The translations under genes and the position numbers were made by a program. From the NCBI RefSeq assembly GCF_028640845.1, contig NC_080540.1, positions 230,190,794 to 230,254,793 on the forward strand: a DNA stretch of 64,000 nt. The letters are read 5' to 3'. Source of the stretch: Ahaetulla prasina (taxonomy: Eukaryota > Chordata > Lepidosauria > Squamata > Colubridae). Within the stretch, counting starts at the first letter, position 1; every line of letters starts with the position of its first letter. This document shows positions 47,801 through 60,924 of this stretch, one piece after another. The notes under the pieces were generated by a model that did not search any database, was not told the origin of the DNA, and saw only the letters and a program-made list of their open reading frames with translations.

Positions 47801-50800
47801 TGTATAAAGATATGACTTTACACTGCAGTGCTGGACAGCCTTTGACTTCAGGGCCTCACATGGTCTTTTTTTTTTTTTTTGTACATGATTGCTATAAACT
47901 GACAGCAGAGTTTCAGGTATGTAAACTGTTGTGTGAGGCCTAAATTAAGGACAACACAATGGAAAACATTTTTAAAAGAAAATGGAGGGAAATCCCAAAG
48001 GGCCACTCCATAAACCCAGATCTGGCCCCGTATATGTTGTGGCTTTCAAAGCCAACCTGTCCAATGTTAAGAGTGGCCTTTGACTCGCTAAAAGTTGTCC
48101 TCCCTGATACAGAACTAGACACAAAAGTTGATCTAATATCCCATTATTTAAAAAAACAACATTGGATTATTCTGGTGTCCCTTGTTCAGTTTGTAAATGT
48201 AGCCCTCTTGTTATTCTGAATGCTTGATTAGCATTTATCCAGATATTATTATGATGGTATAAAAGTAAATACATTATGTTGAACTGAATTCATCTTGAAA
48301 TTTTGCCTTTCCTATTCCATGGCTATGCAGATTAGTAAATTTTATATTTTATACATAACATTTCAGATTATGAATTAAAACTTTGCATGGTTTGTTGCTT
48401 CTACTTTAGGGGCTAATATAGCATAGCATACAGGAGTCTAAAAACAGATATCCAGAGCACATTCTGAAATATAGGAAGTATTCAAGTGAGTATCAAAAGA
48501 GCCATCATGGTTTTTAGAGAAAATGGAAACATTCACATCACTAGTTTCAGAGTTCAATGTAATGCATTTATCTTGATATAAATACAATCTTTTTAAAAAA
48601 TGAAAATAAGGATACATCTGTTTCCACACTCTAGAAAAGTTGCTTATTTTAGCAGGAAAATGCTTCATTTGCTTACTTATTCTTGAGTTAGCAGCATCAA
48701 CTATGCAGAAATGAGCATTTTACTGTTCAATTATTGCTGTTTGATAGCTTATGGAAATATTTCCAATTTTTCCTGTAGAGTGCAACCTCTAGTTTAATAA
48801 TGCTGTATTGTAAGTTCCATACAGCATCTCAATTTATGAATATCTTAACAGAAAATATATTCTGAACTATTAACTGATCCTGTATGTACTTTTTTAATAC
48901 AGAAGATAAGAGGGTAAATGACATAATATCCATGATCAGTCCTGGTGATTAAAGTGGAATGCTAAAGTATGCTTTATAAATTATACAAAGAATACACTTT
49001 TTATCATATGTATAAATTGTAAAGTTCAATGAGATATGATTGTTAAAAAGGTATGCTTCCTAAGAATGATTCTTTGTAATTCCAAGGGTTCTGTGGATTC
49101 CTGCCTTCACGTTCCTGTGTGCAAGGAATATTTTATCCCAAAGGTGCTTTTTTCCAAGAGATTTTTCTTTGCCTCTTAGAAAAAGCATCTTTGGGACAAC
49201 CATGACTGAGATGACTGAGAATCTCCAGAGATATTAAGGAATATTTTAATAGTAACTTTAAAAAAACTGTAGTACTAAACAATGTTTCTTTTTCTGTGAT
49301 TTTAACAGCAGAACACCCATGGTAATTTATGAAAAATGCACATTCAAATACACTTTTCTTAACAAAAGCCACAATATATGCCTTTGCATTTGTTTACAAG
49401 TTTGCAAATATTTTAAAATAGGTTCCATTCCCCGGAAGCTTGTAGAAGTAAACCTTAAGATTGTGCTTTGGTAGAAACGGCTATTTTTTGCGTTAAAAAG
49501 TATAAATGCTGGCACTCCTGCCAGAATTTGGCTTTTGTCACACTAGGAATAGGGATACCAGGAGTCCTATTTGTCAATTTGTTTTCAAGCTAGGGCCCGT
49601 ATATTATCATTACCGTAGGTCAGGACATTGTCATTGAAGGCAAACAGGAAAATTCAAAGGATGATTTGAATTATTTTTATGAATCCATTTAGGAGTTCTT
49701 TCACACAGTCAGCTCAAATGAAATTGAATAATTCAGTAGTTTAAGAGAATAACGTTGATCTAGGCTGGGCTTACGTCCAAAGCAGAAATGAGCAAGAATG
49801 GTAATACATTTTGACTTATTTAAAATAGGTCTGTTTCATCTGAGGTCATTGAAATATTGTTTGAAGGAATTCTCTTTAGAGACCCTATTCAAAATTATGC
49901 AAGATTATTTCATATCTCATGAAATCTGGAATGACTGTGATAGTATGAAAAAAGGCATTAGTAGTAAATTAAAAAGAAACCCTTCTTAGACACCATTTTG
50001 TGCATGGAAAATCTGAAATCCCATATGAGATAGGAGACATGTTTGAAAATGAATGGCTAATAGCTAAAACATCTACTTCCACACCATATTTCTTTGCTGT
50101 AGAAAAGTTTTTTTCTAACACACACACACACACACATCCCACACACATCAAAGCTCTAATAAAGGTGTGCAATGTGCAGTTATTTACAACAATTGGATTA
50201 AAGTTGGGCCTTAGAAGCAGTTTAGGAAATAAACCTAATAATCAGTGTATCCTGCTTGCCATCTATCCAGATATGTTGGCATATGTCTTGATCTTTGATA
50301 AATTATTCTCCTGGAAAAGCACATACTAAAAACATCTTGGCAAATTATAGAATAATAGCTGAGATAATAAGGAAGATGGAGAGTAGCAGGAAAGTCAATT
50401 GAGTGAGGCAATTTGCATTACGTTTTATAACTGAAATCAATGCACAGCTGCGTTCAAAAAGATCTGTGGCTGTTTTCTTGCCCCCAGCAACTATCGGATG
50501 AATTAGGACTTTGGAAACTCTCAGAGTTCTGTGCTTATTTTGAAACCTTCCAAAGTTCTGCAGAACTTCCATAATCCTTGATCCTTGGCAAGCTTTATGG
50601 AGCCGTAACTCAAAACAAAGGAGAGTATCCTTTCTCTATGATGGTTTGGAAGACTGCTTTCACACATAGATTTAGTCTGAATGCTTAAAAGTGAAAAAGG
50701 GAATTTAGACAGCCAACTCAAAATAATTTTTAAGATGTTTTCTAAAATATCACTGATGTGAGAGAGTGATACATACTGTAAATTGAAACTCTATAACTAT

Positions 50801-51938
50801 GCCATCTGCCTATTATCCTCTAAGAGCCATGCTTAATTCTTGCACCCAGGAGGGTTATTGCAAACATTATTGAGGAGTAGACCTGAGGACAGTGAGACTT
50901 TCGCATTCCCTTCTTACATGGTATAAAATCTCTTTTCTCTGCCATTCTAGACAATGGAAGCATACTTAAAAGAATGGCTTTTGAAACAATCCAAAGTCTT
51001 AATTTCACTTAGGCTAACTAACCTCTCAATCCTTTCATGTTTTCAGAGAAGATCATCATTCAATACCACCAGCAATAAATGATAGAACAATTAGAACAGC
51101 AATGAAATGCAAATATGCCCAATGAAATCCAAATTCATGGGGAAAAAAAAAGATAGAAATGTTGTACAGAACAGTAAGTATATGATGTTGCCTCTGGACT
51201 GTTTTTATCCTCTCGTGTAACGTTTTAAGGAGGCTCCATGGAATTCTTTCTAAACTAATAGATGTAATTATAAAAATAAGTATTTACTATTCCACTTAAT
51301 TACAATTCTTCCTGAGCTTGGTCAGCTGTGCGAAAAAGCCTGTTTAATACAGGAACCACATGATAATGTATTACATAAATTTCCCTCTTTCCCTCATGCT
51401 GCTATATAAAAGGCATCTTTTTACTTCCCTTCTTGAAAATATAACATTTGTGGCACTACAAGTTGTCAGTACAAAAAAAGATGTGTGAACCATGAGAGTG
51501 AAAAGTGGGAATTGATAGGTTTGTCTTCTATAATGTAATTCAAAAGATACTGCTTCGTACGTTATCACAAATGTACTGATGTAAACAACAACAGAATCAT
51601 AATTAAAACACCCACTTTAGATGTATGATATTTTGCTTCTTTTTTTAAAAAATCTATTTCTATTTTGAAAGGCAGATTTCTCAAACTATTTACCCATTTA
51701 TGCACGATGTCATAAAGCTTTTTTTAAAAAATAATGTCTTTAAAATCTTCCCTCCCACCCGTCCCATCCCTATTAAGTGCAAATGCCAACTGGGTCAAGA
51801 GGCAGAATCTCGGTGGCTGGCACAGAGATTAAAGAGGGCTAATTTGACTGGTGGTAGAAGCCAGCTTTTTGCTGACACATCATAATCTGAGGTTACTTCA
51901 TTCTGCTCAAGAGAAGGATCAAAGAGCAGATGTCATCT
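44847..51938 (-). other. TRPM3 3' flank, probably including the 3' UTR
   Basis: Seven kilobases of AT-rich, mostly unique DNA directly downstream of the TRPM3 stop. The only repeats I recognise are small: a MITE scrap near 45058-45125, (AATTT)n at 46206-46229, a hAT scrap at 47536-47600, a short repeat at 49133-49240 and (CA)n near 50119-50136. I could not choose a poly(A) site from sequence alone, so the UTR end is unknown. Confidence 0.45.
49133..49240 (+). repeat. Second copy of the unclassified repeat at 11481
   Basis: Shares GCCTCTT-GAAAAAGCA-CTTTGGGACAACCATGA and GATGACTGAGAATCTCCA with 11540-11600, with scattered differences. Confidence 0.6.
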
Positions 51939-53385
51939 CTAGCAATATTTGCTCTCAAAGCTCCGGAATGCACCTGTTCTAGAGAGTCTCCTCATTGACA
52001 AGGTGTCTCCTGTACTTTCTGGTTTGGATGACTTGCTCCTCTGAAATGTATTTCGAAGGCTGGCCGCATTGCGCTGCCTATCAAGTTTGTCACTGATGGA
52101 GTAGCTTTTCCGTGTGTGCACGTAGAGTAAGTTGGATTCATCTGCAGAATAACTATTGGCCCGCTCTATTTTAGGAAGCAGAATATTGTTAGACAAGGTC
52201 CTAGATGTATTGCTATCTTGAGGTGACAAGGAAACTGCTTTTTTGTCTTTGGCTTCATTGTCCTCATTGTCAGAACTTGGGTGACTTAGTTCTGCTTCCC
52301 TCTCTGGATGGCAGCATCCCAAATCATCCAGCTTATCTCCATGGGTCCCAGGAAAACTTGACCTTTCTGCAATGGTTTGAGGAGCACTGACACACCTTGT
52401 ATCAATGCAGTCGGTAATGCTAGTGTACTCTGCTGTTTTAACCGGTACTCCGAGGCTGCTGAAATAACTCCGGGAAGGAGAGAACATAAAACTATGAGAT
52501 TTTACTATAGGTGCCTCTTCTAAAATAAAGGGGCTTGTAGCCAGGTAGCGACTACTTTTAGAACGCTCTAAGGTGTGATATAGGGGGGGATCCAATTCCC
52601 AGGGGTTTTGGCTGTCTGTAATTTGGGAATAATCTGAAGAAAACACCCTCGTTTCCAGCGAAGAAGGCTCTTCATACTCAATACTTCTGCCTGAGATTCT
52701 ATCCCCAGAGGTACCACTGACATAAGCACTACTCGAGAGAATGCTGGAAGTTATCTGAGCTTGAAGAGTGGGGTCTCCGGTCCCAAGGATGTTCATGGAA
52801 CTGTCCAGGGGCTCTATTCCCGACTGCAGCTCATCCATGGCAGACACATAAATATCAATGCAAGAGGAAGGCCTCCGAGAATCTGGAGCAATAGACAAAG
52901 TGCTTACAGGCATTAATGAAACTTTTGGTTCTTTTGAGACTGAGTGAGAGCTAGTGGCACGATGAAGGCTCAGAGACCGTTCTTTCAAAATACTTTCAAA
53001 TTTCTCAAGCCCACCCTTCTCCTTCATATTCATCGTATAGAAGGAGTGACTTCGCAGTCGAGGTGTTAAGGTTGGAGAGGTGGGGGACATGGATTCTTCC
53101 CCCGTGGGATCAATACTCTCTTGAAGTTTGTATGTGTTCCCTTCCTGGCTGTTGAAGCTACTTTGTCTCACAATGTAAGCTGCGTCAGTACAGTCAGAAG
53201 ATGTTCGAGACCGTATCTTACTGGCCTCTCCTTTGTCCACGCCACTAATTTTGTCCAGTGCTGTGGCCATTCGCCCAATCATATCTTCCAACTGAGCAAG
53301 CCGTATATCGACAGTCTGAAGCGAGGCCTTCATGCAATGCTCTCGTTCGTTCACTTCCTCTAATCGCATTGCCATATTCTCTACT
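51939..53385 (-). CDS. TRPM3: TRPM3 terminal coding exon (C-terminal cytoplasmic tail)
   Basis: This exon encodes the last ~481 residues of a TRPM-family cation channel. TRPM3 is a calcium-permeable plasma-membrane channel activated by heat and neurosteroids. On the minus strand a strong acceptor (pyrimidine tract then CTGCAG) precedes the exon at 53385. The first base completes an Arg codon begun in the upstream exon, then [15 protein letters not shown] follows. Residues ~1-47 form the heptad-rich coiled coil that assembles TRPM tetramers. The rest is a Ser-rich tail with conserved TRPM3 blocks ([69 protein letters not shown]). The frame is open to a TAG at 51939-51941. I recognise it from close resemblance to vertebrate TRPM3 tails. 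TRPM1 is the nearest alternative but its tail is less alike. The channel body lies beyond the right edge of the window. Confidence 0.93.
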
Positions 53386-54116
53386 CTGCAGGAAGAAAAG
53401 AGAAGGGAAAAAATGTTTCGATAACATTCAGTAGGGCAAGCAGGTTAGCTTGGTTATTAAGTATACCAGTTTACTTAATCAGGAAAATTGATAATAATGT
53501 AAATTAATATATTGATACACACACTTAGAAACGTAATCCTCTTTTTTAAAATAAACAATTAAAATAATTTAAAGTTAAAAGTAAAAATAGGTTACTGGGT
53601 AACTGGAATGATAAATCCATTTACTGCTTGTCCCCTCAATGATTTTATCAACACATATTTAAACAAGAATCTACATTTTGCTCCTGATTAAAGTTGTGAG
53701 ATGCATTGATGCCCTTTTTTAAAAAAATAAAAATTTACATATCTTAAAATATAAACTTTTAGAGCTGTTCTATATAAATTATTTATAGATTTAAAATGTG
53801 TAAACATAAGATTTACAGATCTACTGTATGTTATGCAGGCTCACATAAAGCCTGCATACATAAAAATACTGATTTCTGGTATAGAAATATTTCCATTTTA
53901 TAGGTTTTATGTGGCGAACGCCTTAGTAATTATCAAATCTATAGAAAGTAGTAACTGATTTATCAAACTACTAAAATTGCACAGCTATTCAGATTTTGAA
54001 AACTGCAAGGAAGTTGGAAAAGTGCCAAATTCTTGTCAAATGAATATGATGGCAACAAGTGATCCCTGGAGAAATAAATTTAGAGTGTCATGATAACCTC
54101 AACCCTCAGTTATCTT
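53386..54116 (-). other. TRPM3 intron, unique part
   Basis: AT-rich intronic DNA between the terminal exon and duplicated unit A. A pyrimidine tract at its left end serves the terminal-exon acceptor. No repeat or coding signal recognised. Confidence 0.6.
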
Positions 54117-54153
54117 ACAAGTATATTCTAAAGTAATTATTTTACATACAATT

Positions 54154-54420
54154 AATTTTTTTTTTTTTGTTTACATTTATATCCCGCCCTTCTCCGAAGA
54201 CTCAGGGCGGCTTACAGTGTATAAGGCAATAGTCTCATTCTATTTGTATATTTTTTACAAAGTCAACTTATTGCCCCCCCAACAATCTGGGTCCTCATTT
54301 TACCTACCTTATAAAGGATGGAAGGCTGAGTCAACCTCGGGCCGGGCTTGAACCTGCAATAATTGCAGGCTAATGTGTTCTAATAACAGGCTGTAACAGC
54401 CTGAGCTATTCCGGCCCCTA
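54154..54420. repeat. Unclassified interspersed repeat (unit A)
   Basis: Begins at a T run, then TTTATATCCCGCCCTTCTCC and a GC-richer body ending GAGCTATTCCGGCCCC. The phrase 'atcccgccctt...agggcggcttacag' is common in reptile repeats. Orientation is probably minus because the T run looks like a reversed poly(A). Repeated at 61053-61319. Confidence 0.5.
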
Positions 54421-54508
54421 AATGTATGCTTTATTAACTTTTCTGCAATTTTTCTTTAGGTTTACACCAACAAGTCTGGCTGTTTAAATAGAAACTAAGA
54501 GACTATGA

Positions 54509-54851
54509 GGGATGTGGTGGGTCAGTGGCTAAGACACTGAGCTTGTTGATTAGAAGGTTGGCAGTTCAGTGGTTCGAATCCCTAGTGCCGCATAATGGGG
54601 TGAGCTCTTGTTACTTGTCCCAGCTTCTGCTGGGACAAGCAGAAAGCACGTAAAAAAATGCAAGTAGAAAAATAGGGACCACTGGTGGAAGGTAACAGTG
54701 CTCCATGAGCCTTTGGCGTTGAATCATGCCGGCCACATGACCACGGAGATTTCTTTGGACAACGCTGGCTCTTCGGCTTAGAAACTGAGATGAGCACCGC
54801 CCCTAGAGCCGGAAATGACTAGCACGCATGTGCGGGGGAATCTTTATCTTT
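54509..54851 (+). mobile_element. Sauria-type tRNA-derived SINE (in unit A)
   Basis: The 5' part has A-box-like GTCAGTGGCTAAG and a B box GGTTCGAATCC (54571-54581), the internal promoter of RNA polymerase III. The 3' part ends in GGGGGAATCTTTATCTTTT, like the CTTTA-type tail SINEs of squamates share with Bov-B LINEs. A perfect 13-bp target-site duplication, TAAGAGACTATGA, flanks it (54496-54508 and 54852-54864). Confidence 0.85.
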
Positions 54852-55595
54852 TAAGAGACTATGAAATAAGACCTCAATTTGCATTATGGCTTCTAAGACC
54901 TATTTATAAAAGCAGACTTCACACAACCCAATGTTCTATCCCAAAAATGACTCTGAGATTCAGGGATGATTTCCTATTCACCAAGAAGAGGAGAAAGAGA
55001 AAAAAGTGGGATATGCATAGGAAATACCAGAGTTGGATAAGATCAAAGGCCCAATCAGTTGCTTGCTTGATGTAGAGCTTGTAGCACTAATGTACCAATT
55101 TTTGGCATTGCAGAGATCTTTTTCCCCCCTGAAGGATTCTGCCATGCATAAGGGGAGGAAATTTGGGTGTCACTTGCACTGGAGTCAGAAATAGCCCTTT
55201 CCTCCCATGTATTTCATGCCTCATTCTCACCTCCCCCAATTTGATAATAGGAAAAAGAAAGACTGGACACACAACAACTAAATCTATATTTTTGTATTCT
55301 AGTTATTTTTTTTAGACTTTATATTCTACTGACGATTGAGGTCTCTATTTTAGCCAGACTTAACCAAATAATCTAAACCAAGGATTTTTACCTGGAAATA
55401 TGCTTAATTTTTGTGGTGGTGGTGGGTTTCTGTATAAATGCCATTTTTATGACAATTCCAAAATAGTTTTACCATCTTTTGATTACTATTAGTTTGCAGC
55501 CAATAAAATATTATGAAACTTTTAAACCACTTTTTGTTTTAAAACAACAAAATGAAAAATTCTATGATTATAATTTTCAAAACATACATTATCTA

Positions 55596-55796
<201 letters not shown>

Positions 55797-56631
55797 TTAG
55801 CTATAAATATAGAGCACAGATAAAGATACAACGTCTGAGAATTTTGCATAATGACAAAGGTCAGAAAACAAAAACAAAACCAAACCTGAAGGCAGGCCAA
55901 ACTAGGAAAATAAGAAATTTCAAAGTTTGGTCATGAGCCTAAAGAAAATCATCCCTTTTATAATACCTAGAGACCAGTTAGATGCTCAAGCCAAATATTA
56001 TTAATTCATTCTATGTCTTGAAAATTTTTTGGAAATTATATTTGGACTGGGAATTGCAACCTGTTTTACTCTGATTTTAGCCAACTATGCACATGCTTTT
56101 ATATACATAAGATATGGGCTTCATTCCCAGTTTTCTTCAGTGAAAAACACCACAAAGCTGATAATAAGTGAGTTAGGTCTTGATACATATTTTGTCTATC
56201 AAATTATGAAATTAAATATAATCAAAAGTGATGAAATCTTTTGAGATAAAACTGAGAGAGTTGAGAGATTTGTACAGCAATATTAATTAAAGCTGAAATG
56301 ACTGTTTTAAGAAATAACTGATGAAAAGGAAATCACAGATGGTGTGAAAAATGATAGCACTGCATACATATAACAACAGAAATGCTAAAATATGGATGCA
56401 ATTTGCTTATTAAGTAGGTATGCAGTGTAAATGTGTATGTGCGAAAAGAGCTTCTATGCTTCATATTTGATATGTTTTTATTCTCATAGCAATTGCATAG
56501 GAAAATGCAGCAAAAGTGAATGCAAAAATGATCTAAGAATTGATTTGTTAAGGGTAACAGAATCTGATTGAGAGAATATAAGGAGGCAATAAGCAAAATT
56601 GGTTTAGTGCAGCGTGGTTTTATATTTATTT

Positions 56632-56870
56632 TTTAATTTTTATTTATTTATTTATTTGTCACAACAGTATATATAAGCATAAGCATGAAAATAACTATAT
56701 AATATATAAGCATATATATGAGCATAAGTATGTGATAACTATATTAATTGGATATAATGAAAGGCAACAATAGGACAGGAACGGTAGGCACGTTTGTACT
56801 CTTATGCACGCCCCTTATAGACCTCTTAGGAATGGGGTGAGGTCAATAGTAGAGAGTTTTTGGTTAAAGC
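56632..56870 (-). mobile_element. CR1-like LINE 3' end (unit A)
   Basis: On the minus strand the sequence ends ...LTPFLRGL-stop-like DNA, GGGGCGTGCATAAGAG, then an AT-rich tail ending in (AAATA)n. The same 3' end occurs at 25380-26025, 27060-27558 and 37000-37810. Duplicated at 63531-63769. Confidence 0.75.
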
Positions 56871-56988
56871 ATTGGTCAAGAGGTGTACGGATCATTAAGA
56901 AAACTGGAAACATGAGAAGTTTATTGTATATTTGTTCATATACAAAGCTTAAAATAAACTAAATAGGCCTAATCCAAGATAAAACAAG

Positions 56989-57445
56989 TGTCAAGGTTCC
57001 AGAAATACCTCTTCTGCGTAAAAAAAGACTCGGAGGCATCCGTTCCTTTTCTCAAAGTCCTTTACTAGCATGAGGAGACTGGCACACGATGAATGCAATT
57101 CCCAAAACTGAAGTTCCGGATTCGTTTCCCCAGTTATACAAACCCCAGTAGTCCCACCCCCCTGACCCCTCTGATGATCACACGGTCCCACGTCCTTCCA
57201 GTTCATTCGAGTAACTTCTTGCCACTCCTCGTGCAGACGTGAACACCATCCGACCTTGACCACCGGAAGAATGTTACCCTGCCCCTCAACCCCCCCCTTC
57301 TCCCCTTAAGATAAAAATGTGGCAGCGTCTGGAAACCGAAAGTTCAATATGGTTTCCAGGCCTGACAGGCGTCCCCCCTTGGAAAAGAAGCTATATCCTA
57401 GCAAAGAAAACAAAAGTCCATAAAGAAGAGTGTCAGTGGTTCACA
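56989..57445 (-). mobile_element. Gypsy 3' LTR
   Basis: A 457-bp block bounded by TGTCAAGG on the left and GGTTCACA on the right, that is TGTGAACC...CCTTGACA on the coding strand. This is the inverted TG...CA form of an LTR. It lies directly 3' of a polypurine tract and of the chromodomain integrase frame. No 5' LTR is present. The first T overlaps the last base of duplicated unit A. Confidence 0.65.
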
Positions 57446-57474
57446 CTTCCCTTCTACCCCCCCCTCCCCCCTCC
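57446..57474 (-). other. Polypurine tract of the Gypsy element
   Basis: A pyrimidine-only run (one A excepted) on the + strand, purine-rich on the element's coding strand, immediately next to the LTR. This is the expected plus-strand primer position of an LTR retrotransposon. Confidence 0.6.
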
Positions 57475-57521
57475 AAGAGGTTTCCTAGGTTTGTCAGGGA
57501 AAGTGTCGTGAAAATGTTTAA

Positions 57522-58345
57522 TCAAAGTGTGCGGATGTACTTTCCAACTTTTTGCCCAAGGAGATTTAGATATTGGATATCCTTCCAGTGGACTAAATAT
57601 TGTAACTGACCTCTATATAGTCTAGAGTCAAGGATTTTGTTGATTTCATAGTGGGTTTCACCTTGGATTATCAAGGGTGGTGGGGGAGCAGCAGGTTGAG
57701 GTCTCAGACCAGACTGTCTAGCAGGTTTTAATAAGCTGGTATGGAATACCGGGTGTATTTTTCCCAATATTCGAGGGAGCTTAAGTTGGACGGTAACGGG
57801 ATTAATAATTTTTACAATGGGGAAAGGACCCAAAAATTTTGGACCGAATTTCCTGCTGGGTATTCTTAATCTTAGATATTTAGTAGACAAAAAGACTTTA
57901 TCTCCAATGCGAAAAGGGGGTTGAAGGGAACGGTGTTTGTCAGCTTGGGCTTTGTAATTCCGAGCTGTGACAGCTAAGGCCTTTTTTGTGTTTTCCCAAC
58001 CTTTCTTCAAGGAATTCATCCAGTCCATTAGGGAAACCGAAGTGGGGGTTGCAGGGAGTTCAGGCATTGAACGAAGTCCATGCCGCTGGTTATTGAAAAG
58101 GGTTAATCCCGTGCTGCTGTGTACGGCATTATTATATGCAACCTCTGCAAATGGTAACAAGTCGGACCAGTTTTCTTGTTGGTAATTTACATAACACCGT
58201 ATGTATTGTTCCACCATCAAATTTAATTTTCAGCCGCTCCATTGGTCTCCGGATGGAATCCAGAACTAAGTCCTTGAGACGACCCAATGGACCGTAGGAA
58301 CTCTCCAGAACTTGGCTGTGAATTGAACACCCTGTCGGATATTAT
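57522..58345 (-). pseudogene. Ty3/Gypsy chromodomain integrase C-terminal remnant
   Basis: The open part (57522-58220, 232 codons) encodes [20 protein letters not shown] and [10 protein letters not shown], then a [13 protein letters not shown] / [12 protein letters not shown] domain and VFHTSLLKP, and ends in a chromodomain ([10 protein letters not shown]...LQYLVHWKD). Upstream, out of frame, are SDRGVQF and [10 protein letters not shown] of the integrase core. Near 57600 a frameshift moves the end of the chromodomain into another frame. Chromodomain Gypsy elements use this module to direct integration. This copy is dead. Confidence 0.85.
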
Positions 58346-58349
58346 AATT

Positions 58350-59404
58350 TGGGGATTCCTAATCCACCTTCCTTTTGATTTTGATACCACATTTTCTTCA
58401 CTAATCTAGGTCTTTTGCCACCATTGCAAAATTTATCCAGTTTTTCTGATATCCTTCAATATCTTTCTCTGTCAAATTTAGTGGTAGCATCTCGAATAAA
58501 AAGTTGAACTTAGGCAGCAACATCATCTTACACATTGCAATTCTACCAAACCAAGACAACTTTAAAATTTTATATTTATCTATCTTCTTCTCAATTTCGT
58601 TAATCACCACATCATAATTAAGTTTTTTCAATTCTTTAACCTTAAGTGAAAGCACTATACCCAAATATTTCAATGTGTTTTAATCCTTATCCCAAATTGC
58701 TCTTGCATATTCTCAGACTCATTACCATTACTATCCATCAATAATTCTGACTTTGACCAATTTACTTTCAATCCTGTCATTTCCTCAAATTCTATCAAAT
58801 GCTTATATATCTTTTCAGATCTTTCTCTACATTTTCAAAATAATTAAAGTATCATCCATACAAATTTATCTTATACCCTTATATCCTTCTAATTCTTCAT
58901 CTTTTCTATCATTTTTGTCAATATTTCCATAGCCAATAAAAATAATGTTGGGGACAGGGGACATCCTTGTCTCGTGCCAGCTTCTAATTTTATCTCTTCA
59001 GTTAATATTCCATTCACCTTCACTCTTGCACTACTCTTTTGGTACAATTTTGAAATAACATGTATAAACTTATTACCAAAGCCTAAAGCCTCCACAATTA
59101 CTTTAATAGTTTCCCATTGTACAGAATCAAAAGCTTTAAAAATATCCAATGATACTATACCAATTTTATCTCCATTATATTCAGCTACATCTATAATATT
59201 TAATACTCTTCTAACAATATCACTCATGTATCTACCCTTCACAAAACCTACTTGATTATAACTTTTATATCTATCTATAAATCTATTTAATCTATTACTT
59301 ATAATGGCAGTAAATATCTTTGCATCCTGATTAATTAAAGAGATGGGCCGATAGGACTCAATCCTTTCTAAATCTTTATCTGGTTTAGGAATTAAGGATA
59401 TCAC
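58350..59404 (-). pseudogene. L1 ORF2 reverse transcriptase remnant, frameshifted
   Basis: Continuation of the L1 ORF2 on the minus strand. 58889-59404 encodes ISLIPKPDKDLERIESYRPI, FVKGRYMSD, VSLDIFKAFDSVQW and GTRQGCPLSPTLF, the classic L1 reverse-transcriptase motifs. 58401-58673 encodes the later KYLGIVLSLKVKE segment. The catalytic YxDD-type box between them is not in an open frame. The sequence stops at a GLGIPN-like motif near 58350 and is fused to Gypsy integrase, so the LINE lacks its C-terminus, 3' UTR and poly(A). Confidence 0.8.
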
Positions 59405-60924
59405 CGTTCTATTCCATGACGAAGGTACTTCCCACCATGTAATATTCCATTGAATAATTTTTGCAGTCTTGGTATTATTAATTCTTTAAATTCTTTATAA
59501 AACTCAACAGGTAATCCATCCTCACCTGGAGCTTTCCCTAATTTTAATTTTTGTATTATTCCATTAATCTCATCTTGTGTTATATCTTCTTCCATCAATT
59601 CCTTATATGTTTGATCAATTTTCACCACATACTTTTCTAAATAGCTTTGCAATTTTCCCCGATTAATTGGTTTCTTTGAATATAGATTCTGAAAAAAGTT
59701 TCTAACCACTTCACATTTCTCTAATTTTTTATAACATCTTATACCTCTATCATCTATCAAAACTCCAATTTCTCTCTTCTCTCTTTTATCTTTCGCCATC
59801 TTTGCCAATAATTTAGAATTTCTATTACTAAATTCAAAAAAATTCCTATTTAAAAATCTCAAATTTCTTTTTACTAACTCTGTATCTTCTTCTATCATTT
59901 TATTTCTTAACATATTAAGCTCCTGAAGAATTTTTTTTTCTTTAGTAAGCAAAAATTGATTTTCCAATTCTTTAATCTGATTTTTATCTCTTTCCATTTT
60001 AATTTTATAATTTTTATATTTCCTACTTGATAATTTGATACTCTCCCCTCTAAACACCGCTTTCATCGCATCCCAAACAATTTCAAATTTAACCTCCCCG
60101 TTATCATTTAATCTCCAACTTTCCTCCAATTTTTTAAGTATCCATTTTTTATCCTTTTCATTTTTATACAATTTCTCATCATATCTCCAATAGCTTCTTT
60201 TTTTCTCAAAATTAAAATCTAAGTCCACCATAACTTCTGCGTGATCAGAATCTTTAAAAATTCCCACATCTACCTTATCCACATTGTTCAACAAATCTTT
60301 AGAAATAAAAATATAATCAATTCTAGAATATGTATTATATATCTTAGAGAAAAAAGTGTATACTCTCTCAATTCCTTTAACCTCTCTCCACACATCAACC
60401 ACGCCGTTTCGAAGCATCCACATATTTAAAATCCCCATTTTATTTGCTCCTCCACAGCGGGTGGGATTAGTACTGTCTATTTTATCTCTGATTAAATTAA
60501 AATCCCCAGCCACAATTACTTTCCCTACACTTTCATTCTCCAAAATTTTTGTTATTTTTTCAAGAAATTCTCTTTGTTTTTCATTCGGTAAATATAAATT
60601 AACAAGTGTCACTTTTTCCTCATTAAGATTTCCAACAATTATTACATATCTTCCATCTTCATCCAAAATTACCTTATGTTTTTCAAAGTACACCCTATCT
60701 GATATCAGTGTTGCAACTCCTCTAGCTTTTGAAGTTCCAAATGCTTTTTCATATATTTGCATACCTTTTATATACATTCTATTTGAATCTTCAGATTTCT
60801 GATGGGTTTCTTGTAAAAATAAAATGTCTGGTAAATCCCTTTTAATCTTAAGCTCCAATCTTCTTCTTTTAATCTGATTCCCTGTACCCTTCACATTCCA
60901 TGACATTATTTTTATAACTCCCAT
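59401..60924 (-). pseudogene. L1 ORF2 endonuclease/linker region (second L1 family)
   Basis: An open frame of 507 codons starts MGVIKIMSWNVKG and continues with FLQETH, VAGDFNL, YSRIDYIF and a D-SDHAEV motif. These are the catalytic landmarks of an APE-type L1 endonuclease, which nicks target DNA to prime reverse transcription. The C-terminal part reaches the LGKAPGEDGLPVEFYK segment that opens the reverse transcriptase. The frame then shifts. The protein differs clearly from the L1 at 14-20 kb, so this is another L1 family. Sequence upstream of 60924 is cut off at 61015. Confidence 0.85.

Noticed and set aside
42315..51938. A neighbouring host gene such as KLF9 downstream of TRPM3
   Set aside because: No zinc-finger exon or other conserved coding block was found on either strand.
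51939..53385. TRPM1 as the identity of the channel tail
   Set aside because: The exon-by-exon match ([35 protein letters not shown] blocks) fits TRPM3 better. TRPM1 tails, as far as I know them, are less similar. A phylogeny would settle it.
54509..54600. tRNA gene
   Set aside because: A and B boxes are present, but the sequence is a SINE with a long 3' body and target-site duplication, without a full cloverleaf.
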